Shown in pieces: positions 1 through 6,176 of a stretch of 8,377 nt of DNA. The DNA is taken from assembly GCA_003135315.1 (NCBI GenBank), contig PLBD01000549.1, forward strand, positions 1-8,377, in the 5' to 3' direction. Under the pieces are notes generated by a model. The model ran no database searches and was not told the DNA's origin. It saw only the letters and a program-made list of their open reading frames with translations. Positions within the stretch are counted from its first letter, which is position 1, and each line of letters opens with the position of its first letter. The DNA comes from Acidobacteriaceae bacterium. GTDB lineage: Bacteria; Acidobacteriota; Terriglobia; Terriglobales; Acidobacteriaceae. The position numbers and the translations under genes are program-made.

Positions 1-2981
1 AGATCGGGCGAAGCGCTTTGCAAGACATCAAACTGCTGGTGGGCGCCAGCGGGGACACCGTCAAAGTTACTGGGAGCACGCCCCTGCTGCGGCCCGGAGA
101 GTCGTCCGAAAGTACCGTCATCGATCGTTCGCTGATACAGGATTTGCCGATGAACGGGCGGAAGTATACCAACCTTGCCGTGCTGACGCCTAACACCAGT
201 TATGACGGCGACACCGGACTGGTTAGCCTGGCCGGCCAGCAGGGAGGTGAGGATTCCGGTTACGCCAACGGAAACGGCTTCAACAGCTTTACTGTCGATG
301 GAAACAATAGCACCAGTAACTATTTCGACGACATCGTAGGTCGCTATCGCATTCCGTACCTTTATGGCGAGGATTCTATCCAGGAGTTTCAGGTTTCCGT
401 TGCCCCATATTCCTCGGTGTATGGTGGCGGAGCCGGTTTCGTCAACGCAGTTACCCGTTCCGGCAGCAATAACTTTCACGGTAACGCGTTCTATTACAAC
501 CGCCCCTCGGCCACAGGGGCCAATGACGCCATCGATAAAGCCAACGGTTTCCCCAAACCCTATGACAGTCTGCAGCAATTTGGTGGAGCGGTCGGCGGCC
601 CGATCGTCAAGAATCGATTGTGGTTCTTTGCCGATTACGAGCAGCAGTTGCGAAACGACCCCATTCAGGTCATTAATCCGGCGCTGCAAACAAACTCGTC
701 GAACCTGTCACAGTTTCTGGTAGATAATTTCGGGCTCCCCGCGGGTACAGTACTTCCGCCGCCGAACGGGCCTTTACCAGTCCCGGGCACCAACGTCTCG
801 CCGGATCCCACCAACCCGGCGTACCTGCAGCAGGTCTCTAATGTAATAAACGCGCTCAACTCGAATCTGGGGTCAGCGCCCAGAAAGCGAAATGACTGGG
901 TACTTACGTCGCGATTTGACTACCAACCGAGTTCGCGCGACAGCCTCTTCCTGAGCGTTAACTACAACAACTTCAACTCTCCGGGCGGGGTCATCACCGA
1001 CCCCACAGTAAGCAACTACGGTATTGAAACTCTTGCCAATGCTCAGGTGCGCACATTTCTGGCCAGCGTCGGCTGGACGCATACATTCTCATCAAGCCTG
1101 TTAAACCAAATGCACTTTGGCTCATCGCAAGACAACCAGATCGCGAATCCCACCGGACTCGCTCCCAACACTCCGACAATTATCATCGACAGCCCGGCGG
1201 CCTTCATCATTGGCAACGCGCCTTTCTCCATCGGCGATGTGTTCGAAAGACAGTATTCCTTTTCCGATCAAGTGGACTATGTAGTTGGTAAACATACCCT
1301 GCAGTTCGGATTCGATTTCAGTCACGCCTGGGATGCGGACACCAACGACGGAGGCGCTGATCCGAACGAGGCCGTCGACTTTGGTTCGCCACTGGGAAGC
1401 TACGAGTTCTCCAATCTGCAGGCGTTGGCTCTGGGGCAGTACAACCTCTTCAGCCAGTCGACAGGGCGGCCGACGTTTTCTTTCGGAGTTCCGTATTTTG
1501 GCTTTTATGTCCAGGATACTTATCGCGTCCGGCCCAACCTGACCCTTGAGATGGGACTGCGCGAGGACTTCCAGGTGTATCCGCAGCCGGCGGAGAATCC
1601 GGCGTTTCCACTCACCGGGCAGTATCCAAATCAGTTTGCCCGGTTTGCTCCGCGCTTTGGATTCTCCTGGGGCCCGACAGCCGACACGGTGATCCGCGGA
1701 GGCTTTGGCCAGTTCTATACCAACATGAACGGCCTGAACTACCGCAACGCGGTCATCTCGAATGGTCTGCCATCACAGCAAACTTCGGTGAGCACCAGCT
1801 ATGACGGCGGTGTTCCGAATCAGCAAGCCCCAACATTCCCAAATATTCTTCCCGCGAACTCGCCACTGTTCCAGTCCTCCCCCGACATTTCATTCGTCTC
1901 GCCTGGTTTGCGGATGCCCTATGTATTGGAAGCGAGCCTGCAGATCGAACAGCAGATCGCCAGAAATACAACGCTAAGTTTGGGAACAATCTGGACTCAC
2001 GGGGTCCACATTCTTTCAAGCAACGCCTATGACCTTAACTTGAACCCGCCGCAAGGCACGACAAGCTACATAGTCTGCCCTCCCGGTACTACGATCGCGC
2101 CTTGCAGTGGACCGACCATCGTTCTGCCCAACCTCGATAACGGCCTTTTAACCGAAGGCCGCATCAACCCCAACCTCGGCCAGATCGACGAACTGATCAG
2201 TCCGGGGCAAAATGATTACAACTCTTTGTTTGTGCAAGTGCAGCGCCGCATGACGAATGGTCTGTCGTTGCAGTTTGGCTACACCTGGGCCCACAACATT
2301 GTGCGCGACGCCACGGACTTCAACAATCAATTCGACTTCAGTAATACGGCTGCGGCTTCGCTGCTCGATCAGCGGCATCGCATTACGCTTGCGGCGGTGT
2401 ACCAGCCGCAGCTACGAGGGCTGACCAGCTCGCACTTCGGACGGGCGCTGTTGTCCAATTGGACGCTCAGTACGATAATGGAGTTCTCTTCTGGCCGTCC
2501 TTATGCCGCTTTGCTAAGCCCAGCGTGCACCAGCTCAACTCTATCCTTCACCAACTGCGACGGCGCGAATGGCAACTTGAATGACAGCGCTTTCAACCAG
2601 GACATAGCAGCTACAGCTGCCGGGATCAACGGCGCTGGGCCGACTCCAGGCATCCCGCTGAACTCATTCTATGGCCCGTGGCTGGAGAGGATCGACGTCG
2701 GCCTGTCGCGCAGCTTCAAAATCGCCGAAAGCAAAGCCCTCGAACTGCAAGCCCAGGTCTTCAATCTTTTCAATCACGCCAACTACTACGTGCAGAACGG
2801 CGGGGGAATCAACCAGCTGCAATATAACCCCATCGGGACCAACTGCGGGGACGGAGCAACGCTGAACCAGACCTGCTATCTGGTACCTAATTCGGGTACG
2901 GGGAATTTTGGGACCTTGTCGGAGATTAATCCGGACGGACTTCCCCGCATCTTCCAGTTTTCAATGAGGTTCACGTTCTAG
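1..2981 (+). CDS. Oar-like TonB-dependent outer-membrane receptor (5'-truncated by window edge)
   Basis: The reading frame is open from the first bases and already encodes conserved family sequence before the first possible start (TTG at 18), so the true start lies upstream. About 990 residues are visible. The missing part should hold a signal peptide and a carboxypeptidase-regulatory-like (CarboxypepD_reg) domain, by analogy with the family. The plug-like region is seen in the IDRSLIQDLPMNGRKY stretch (about nt 120-170). It is followed by VNAVTRSGSNNFHGNAF (about 440-490) and FGGAVGGPIVKNRLWFF (about 577-630), both hallmarks of Oar-type receptors. The rest is beta-barrel with many aromatic strands, including VFNLFNHANYY near the end. 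The last residues, MRFTF with terminal Phe, fit the BAM recognition signal of outer-membrane barrels. Three close Cys pairs lie in probable surface loops. The likely role is uptake or binding of a large substrate or polymer at the outer membrane, energised by TonB; the substrate cannot be told. No terminator is evident downstream. Confidence 0.93.
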   Translation, partial: IGRSALQDIKLLVGASGDTVKVTGSTPLLRPGESSESTVIDRSLIQDLPMNGRKYTNLAVLTPNTSYDGDTGLVSLAGQQGGEDSGYANGNGFNSFTVDGNNSTSNYFDDIVGRYRIPYLYGEDSIQEFQVSVAPYSSVYGGGAGFVNAVTRSGSNNFHGNAFYYNRPSATGANDAIDKANGFPKPYDSLQQFGGAVGGPIVKNRLWFFADYEQQLRNDPIQVINPALQTNSSNLSQFLVDNFGLPAGTVLPPPNGPLPVPGTNVSPDPTNPAYLQQVSNVINALNSNLGSAPRKRNDWVLTSRFDYQPSSRDSLFLSVNYNNFNSPGGVITDPTVSNYGIETLANAQVRTFLASVGWTHTFSSSLLNQMHFGSSQDNQIANPTGLAPNTPTIIIDSPAAFIIGNAPFSIGDVFERQYSFSDQVDYVVGKHTLQFGFDFSHAWDADTNDGGADPNEAVDFGSPLGSYEFSNLQALALGQYNLFSQSTGRPTFSFGVPYFGFYVQDTYRVRPNLTLEMGLREDFQVYPQPAENPAFPLTGQYPNQFARFAPRFGFSWGPTADTVIRGGFGQFYTNMNGLNYRNAVISNGLPSQQTSVSTSYDGGVPNQQAPTFPNILPANSPLFQSSPDISFVSPGLRMPYVLEASLQIEQQIARNTTLSLGTIWTHGVHILSSNAYDLNLNPPQGTTSYIVCPPGTTIAPCSGPTIVLPNLDNGLLTEGRINPNLGQIDELISPGQNDYNSLFVQVQRRMTNGLSLQFGYTWAHNIVRDATDFNNQFDFSNTAAASLLDQRHRITLAAVYQPQLRGLTSSHFGRALLSNWTLSTIMEFSSGRPYAALLSPACTSSTLSFTNCDGANGNLNDSAFNQDIAATAAGINGAGPTPGIPLNSFYGPWLERIDVGLSRSFKIAESKALELQAQVFNLFNHANYYVQNGGGINQLQYNPIGTNCGDGATLNQTCYLVPNSGTGNFGTLSEINPDGLPRIFQFSMRFTF

Positions 2982-3223
2982 TTCAGAGGATAAAGGGCAC
3001 CAGCGACACCACCTGTCGAAAGTTTGCCGACAGAGTGCAGCTGTTGAACAACTCCACCAGGTCGCGGCCGCAAGGGCGGAACGCCGACTATACGTCCAAG
3101 TGGATCGTCTCCCGATGACGTACCCAGCGACCAATTCGCAAACGACCCTACATCTCCCTGATGCTTCGCTTGCATTCATGACCTATAGACTTTGCAGGTG
3201 TGAATCGCGACCCTCCCGCTGGG

Positions 3224-3253
3224 GCGATCGGATGGACGGGCTTCTCCGATCGC
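3224..3253. repeat. Perfect 9-bp inverted repeat (hairpin)
   Basis: GCGATCGGA at 3224-3232 and its exact reverse complement TCCGATCGC at 3245-3253 flank a 12-base loop. The stem is GC-rich and would be stable as RNA on either strand. No U-run follows on either side, so it is not a canonical intrinsic terminator. It lies between the end of the receptor gene and the end of the tRNA transcript, so it could protect or end either transcript; that role is inference. Confidence 0.55.
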
Positions 3254-3275
3254 ACACTGATTTGAGGCACATAGC

Positions 3276-3293
3276 GGAGCAATCGGAGCAATC
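3276..3293. repeat. 9-bp tandem direct repeat
   Basis: GGAGCAATC occurs twice back to back at 3276-3284 and 3285-3293. It is a short duplication with no evident function. Confidence 0.5.
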
Positions 3294-3340
3294 TGCCGCA
3301 ACGCGGAACACCAGAATCATCCGTAAGTGATTGATTCGGA

Positions 3341-3415
<75 letters not shown>

Positions 3416-3429
3416 GTTGCGGTATCTGC

Positions 3430-3435
3430 ATTGTA
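3430..3435 (-). promoter_or_regulatory. Probable -10 element for the tRNA-Val gene
   Basis: On the minus strand TACAAT (5 of 6 matches to TATAAT) lies 14 bases upstream of the mature tRNA 5' end, which allows a short leader of about 7 nt. An AT-rich stretch precedes it, but I find no good -35 hexamer at 16-18 bp, so this is a partial match. Confidence 0.4.
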
Positions 3436-3553
3436 GCAAAATTAACGAAGGCCTTTGACGCCTCAGGCGGTATTGGGGCAACGTTAAGGTCGCCAACTGC
3501 ATCCCGCACCGGAACTTGCAGCTCCATAGTATTTTATGTTCATCTAACAGCTC

Positions 3554-4345
3554 ATGGCCCTTGAGGAATACAAGCGGAAGCGTGACTTCAAGCAAACCCC
3601 TGAGCCTCCGCCGAAACTGGCCAAGGGCGGCCAGCGGCGCTTTGTTGTGCAGAAGCACCGAGCCTCGCGTCTGCATTACGACTTCCGGCTGGAGATGGAC
3701 GGCGTGCTGAAGTCATGGGCTGTCCCCAAGGGGCCGTCGCTGGATCCCGCCGACAAACGCCTGGCCATGCAGGTGGAAGATCATCCGGTTTCGTATTTCG
3801 ACTTCGAAGGCATCATTCCCGCCGGCAATTACGGCGCTGGCACAGTCATGGTGTGGGACGTTGGCACGTGGGAACCGCAGGGCGATGTGCACGAGATGAT
3901 GCGTAAAGGCGATCTGAAGTTCCGCCTGAATGGGCAGAAGCTCAAAGGGGATTTCGCACTCATCCACATGAAGGCACGGCGGCCAGGCAGCAAGGGAACG
4001 GAGTGGCTGCTGATCAAGCATCGCGACGCCTACGATCAGCCGGGCTATGACATCGACAAGTACGACTTCTCCGTGTTGACGAAGCGCTCGCTCAAGCAGA
4101 TCGCGGGGGATGAAGACTCAGCCGCATGGAAGAGCAGCCGGAAGGCATCGACCGTTGGAGGCTCCAACAAGAACGACTGGCTGGCCGAATCGATTGCAAA
4201 AGCTGACGCGAAGAAGGCGAAGGCTACGAAAACATCTTCAGGCGTCAAGGCAGCTTCGATTGCGGCGAAGCGCACGACCAAGCGGGCGCTGTCTGACCCT
4301 TCCGGCGCAGTAAAAAAAAACTCCGCACTGAGGACTCGGGCGTAG
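3554..4345 (+). CDS. ligD: LigD 3'-phosphoesterase (PE) domain protein, first part of a split ligD
   Basis: This 263-residue frame carries a complete LigD PE domain, which trims 3'-phosphates and terminal ribonucleotides from DNA ends during non-homologous end joining. The start MALEEYKRKRDF matches the usual LigD beginning. The residues known as catalytic or metal-binding in Pseudomonas LigD (H42, H48, D50, R52, H84, Y88) all appear here at a constant offset of 7: H35, H41, D43, R45, H77 and Y81. The domain ends near the WLLIKHRDAY segment. It is followed by a Lys/Ala/Ser-rich linker (about residues 180-260) typical of LigD inter-domain linkers. The frame ends shortly after a run of nine A (4312-4320). 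The ligase domain continues directly in the -1 frame, so the natural protein was most likely a PE-ligase fusion. No Shine-Dalgarno sequence is seen before the ATG. The PE fragment alone could still be active, because stand-alone PE proteins exist. Confidence 0.9.
   Translation: MALEEYKRKRDFKQTPEPPPKLAKGGQRRFVVQKHRASRLHYDFRLEMDGVLKSWAVPKGPSLDPADKRLAMQVEDHPVSYFDFEGIIPAGNYGAGTVMVWDVGTWEPQGDVHEMMRKGDLKFRLNGQKLKGDFALIHMKARRPGSKGTEWLLIKHRDAYDQPGYDIDKYDFSVLTKRSLKQIAGDEDSAAWKSSRKASTVGGSNKNDWLAESIAKADAKKAKATKTSSGVKAASIAAKRTTKRALSDPSGAVKKNSALRTRA
4312..4320 (+). other. A9 homopolymer at the PE/ligase frame junction
   Basis: Nine consecutive A bases lie inside the linker between the PE and ligase domains. 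One extra A would join the two frames, reading V-K-K-K-L-R-T-E-D and on into the ligase without a stop. In the downstream frame the nearest upstream stop is TGA at 4294-4296, so frame switching must occur between 4297 and 4345, and the A-run lies in that interval. It may be a true indel, a sequencing or assembly error, or a transcriptional slippage site. Confidence 0.75.
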
Positions 4346-4380
4346 CTCCCAGCGCCGCGCGCATAGGCCGCAAAGCGCCA

Positions 4381-5208
4381 ATGCCCCGGGCCATTCGCCC
4401 CATGCTGGCGACGATGGCCGACAAGCCTTTCGACGACGACAATTGGCTCTATGAGATCAAGTGGGACGGCTATCGCGCAGTGGCCTTCCTTGACAGCAAC
4501 TCCCTTCGCCTGGTCTCGCGCAATCAGAACGACCTGACCTCAGCCTATCCCGAACTGCACGAGATTCCTGCCCACGTCAAAGCCAGCAGCGCAATTCTCG
4601 ACGGCGAAATTGTCGCCCTCGACGACGAGGGACGCCCGTCCTTCAGCCTGATGCAGCAGCGCACTGGCGTCGGCGAAGGCGGTCGCCGCATTCGCCGCAC
4701 GCGCGACGACATTCCCGTCGTCTATTACGCTTTCGATCTGCTTCACCTGGATGGCTACGACCTGATGCAGGCCGATCTGGAAATGCGTAAGCGATTGCTA
4801 GCCTCGATTCTTCTGCCCGACGATCTCCTTCACTATTCCGATCATTACATTGGCCGCGGGACAGCCCTGTTCGAGGCGGCCGCAAAACGCGGATTGGAGG
4901 GCATCGTCGCCAAGCGCCGTCGCAGTTGTTATGAGCAGAAGCGGAGTCACGACTGGCTGAAGATCAAAGTCGTAAAGAGGCAGGAGTGCGTCATCGGTGG
5001 ATACACCGATCCGCGTGGCTCACGCGAGAACTTTGGGTCGATTGTGTTGGGACTGTATGACGGCAAGAATCGCCTGATCCCTGTTGGCCAGGCAGGGAGC
5101 GGATTCACGGAACAGACTCAGGCGCGAATGTGGAAGCGCCTGCATGCACTCGAAACCACCCGCAATCCCTTCTTCGGCAAAGTAGCGAGCGACCGGCGCG
5201 TGCACTAA
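4381..5208 (+). CDS. ligD: LigD ATP-dependent DNA ligase domain, separated from PE and C-terminally truncated by a nonsense codon
   Basis: The 275-residue frame encodes the nucleotidyltransferase core and most of the OB fold of a LigD-type ligase, which seals nicks and double-strand breaks through a lysyl-AMP intermediate. Motif I is EIKWDGYR with nucleophile K27. A motif III-like LDGEIVALD, a motif IIIa-like YYAFDLLHLDGYD, motif IV EGIVAK and motif V DWLKIKV follow in order. The OB fold begins at CVIGGYTDPRGSRENFG. The frame stops at TAA (5206-5208) directly after VH, where the family usually has VHW(V/I)(K/R)P. The C-terminal OB segment with motif VI is therefore missing from the product. 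The frame is open upstream to 4297 without another ATG, GTG or TTG start, and no ribosome-binding site precedes the ATG at 4381. It may therefore not be translated independently. Without motif VI self-adenylation should be impaired, by known ligase biochemistry. Confidence 0.88.
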   Translation: MPRAIRPMLATMADKPFDDDNWLYEIKWDGYRAVAFLDSNSLRLVSRNQNDLTSAYPELHEIPAHVKASSAILDGEIVALDDEGRPSFSLMQQRTGVGEGGRRIRRTRDDIPVVYYAFDLLHLDGYDLMQADLEMRKRLLASILLPDDLLHYSDHYIGRGTALFEAAAKRGLEGIVAKRRRSCYEQKRSHDWLKIKVVKRQECVIGGYTDPRGSRENFGSIVLGLYDGKNRLIPVGQAGSGFTEQTQARMWKRLHALETTRNPFFGKVASDRRVH

Positions 5209-5462
5209 ATAAAGCCGGACCTGGTGGCTGAAATCAAGTTCGCCGAGTGGACCCACGAAGGACAAAGTGGCGGGGCCAAGATGCGCGCGCCCGTGTTCCA
5301 GGGATTGCGCTTCGACAAAGAGGCGCGCGAGTGCAGGTTCGACAGGTCGGCTGGCACCGGGACGTAGGCGCAGAAGGCCGAAACGAGGAAATCAGAATAG
5401 AGGTCGACAGCGCCCGTCATGAGCCTCACCGCTCGACAGGTCTATCCAACCTCATTTTCTAA
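5209..5462 (+). pseudogene. ligD: C-terminal remnant of ligD: OB-fold end, then a possible vestige of the polymerase domain start
   Basis: Immediately after the TAA, the same frame encodes I-K-P-D then LVAEIKFAEWT and RAPVFQGLRFDKEARE, the normal end of the LigD ligase domain including motif VI, up to TAG at 5365-5367 (52 residues). The length of the spacing is conserved, so the stop arose by substitution (TGG to TAA), not by an indel. From about 5379 a different frame reads EEIRIEVD, then GLSNLIF before a TAA at 5460-5462. This resembles the linker and first residues (EVDG ... LTNLDKVFYP type) of a LigD polymerase domain, but the match is short and tentative. It then abuts the end of the convergent DinB-like gene, as if the rest of a Pol domain had been deleted. 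Confidence 0.7.
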
Positions 5463-6016
5463 GGTGCGGCGCTGTGTCCGTCGCATTGCAGCACACCCAG
5501 AAACTTCACCCATGGACCGACGGATTCGCGGTTCTGATAGGCCATGACCCGCGAGAGTTGATGCACGTGCGTGAGGTCGTGCGCTGCCCAGGTCGCCAGT
5601 AGGTTGGCGAGCGTGACCGGTCCCAGCGCCGGATGCGTACCCTTGCGCGCAAAGTCATCGGGCTGCAAATTCAGGGCACGCAGCTCAGCCAGGTTCTCTC
5701 CGCGCAGGCACGCGAACTCATCCAGTCGCTGCTCCAGCGACTTATTCTGGCCTTCCTTTATCTGCGCGAAGCGGTCGATGCGATCGAATGGCCGTGACTC
5801 GCCATCCTCGAGAACCCGCCGCACCCGCGCCATCCAATCCGTACGCTCGAGATTGGCCAGATGTCCCACAATGTCGTAGGCGTTCCAGGTGCCTTCGCCT
5901 TCGTTGCGCTGCACCCATGTTGCGGGCAGGCCGCGCAGCAGTGCGTCGAGTGCCGCGGGAGTACGGCTCAGCAGGGCAATGGTTTCGTCCAATCGAAATT
6001 CGGTACGGGTTGCCAT
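5459..6016 (-). CDS. DinB/YfiT-like putative metal-dependent protein
   Basis: The 185-residue protein starts MATRTEFRLDETIALL and has the four-helix DinB_2 pattern. The family binds a divalent metal through three His residues. Here these are likely H52 (in DIVGHLANLERTDW) and H146 and H150 (in ATWAAHDLTHVHQLSR). Members include bacillithiol- and mycothiol-dependent transferases and hydrolases, but many have no known reaction, so no substrate is given. The ATG at 6016 is preferred because similar proteins begin close to this MAT-R-x-E-F sequence. An in-frame TTG at 6052 would add 12 residues with no family resemblance. No strong Shine-Dalgarno is seen before either. The stop codon overlaps the last codons of the ligD remnant on the other strand, so the two are convergent. 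Confidence 0.85.
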   Translation of the reverse strand: MATRTEFRLDETIALLSRTPAALDALLRGLPATWVQRNEGEGTWNAYDIVGHLANLERTDWMARVRRVLEDGESRPFDRIDRFAQIKEGQNKSLEQRLDEFACLRGENLAELRALNLQPDDFARKGTHPALGPVTLANLLATWAAHDLTHVHQLSRVMAYQNRESVGPWVKFLGVLQCDGHSAAP

Positions 6017-6059
6017 GCCCGAGTAGATGCCCGGCTTCACGGTTGGGCGCAAATAGCCG

Positions 6060-6093
6060 AAAAAAATCTAGCTTCGTGGGGGCAAAACCCACG
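6060..6093 (-). terminator. Possible terminator of the upstream secreted-protein gene
   Basis: On the minus strand CGTGGG (6093-6088) pairs with CCCACG (6080-6075) around a 7-base loop, and a run of seven T follows at 6066-6060 after an 8-base gap. It lies about 85 bases downstream of the stop codon at 6177. The gap between stem and T-run is longer than in a canonical intrinsic terminator, so this is only a candidate. Confidence 0.35.
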
Positions 6094-6141
6094 CTCCTCG
6101 GTTATCCACGCCGATCGAACCGCAATCTGGCTTCGAGGAGC
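6065..6141. repeat. Nested inverted and direct repeats in the intergenic spacer
   Basis: GCTCCTCG (6093-6100) is the exact reverse complement of CGAGGAGC (6134-6141), an 8-bp stem with a 33-base loop, adjoining the 6-bp hairpin at 6075-6093. In addition AATCTAGCTTCG (6065-6076) recurs as AATCTGGCTTCG (6124-6135), 11 of 12 identical. Together they make the whole spacer structured. It may be a dispersed intergenic repeat element or a structured 3' UTR; one copy in this window cannot decide. Confidence 0.45.
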
Positions 6142-6176
6142 AGCCATGAAGCACGAGAACCGTGTCGCTGTCTTCT

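Larger units (their letters stand above)
2982..3340. other. Intergenic region without a convincing gene
   Basis: About 360 bases separate the receptor stop codon from the tRNA 3' end. Short open frames exist on both strands (for example 2978-3175 minus and 3100-3330 plus). None has a recognisable motif, a good ribosome-binding site or a homologue I can name, so none is called. The region contains a perfect 9-bp inverted repeat (3224-3253) and a 9-bp tandem duplication (3276-3293). It could hold decayed coding sequence, but I cannot show this. Confidence 0.6.

Noticed and set aside
1..16. Resemblance of the first bases to a sequencing adapter (AGATCGG...)
   Set aside because: The match breaks after seven to eight bases and the sequence translates in frame into the receptor, so it is coding.
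2978..3175. Minus-strand open frame of 65 residues in the spacer after the receptor
   Set aside because: It has Gly/Pro-rich composition but no motif, no ribosome-binding site and overlap with another equally long frame; it cannot be told from chance.
3516..3540. TTGCAG and TATGTT as a promoter for the PE gene
   Set aside because: The spacing is only 13 bp, too short for a sigma-70 promoter; no better pair was found.
6017..6052. TTG start extending the DinB-like protein by 12 residues
   Set aside because: No Shine-Dalgarno and no family-like residues in the extension; ATG at 6016 gives a typical N-terminus.
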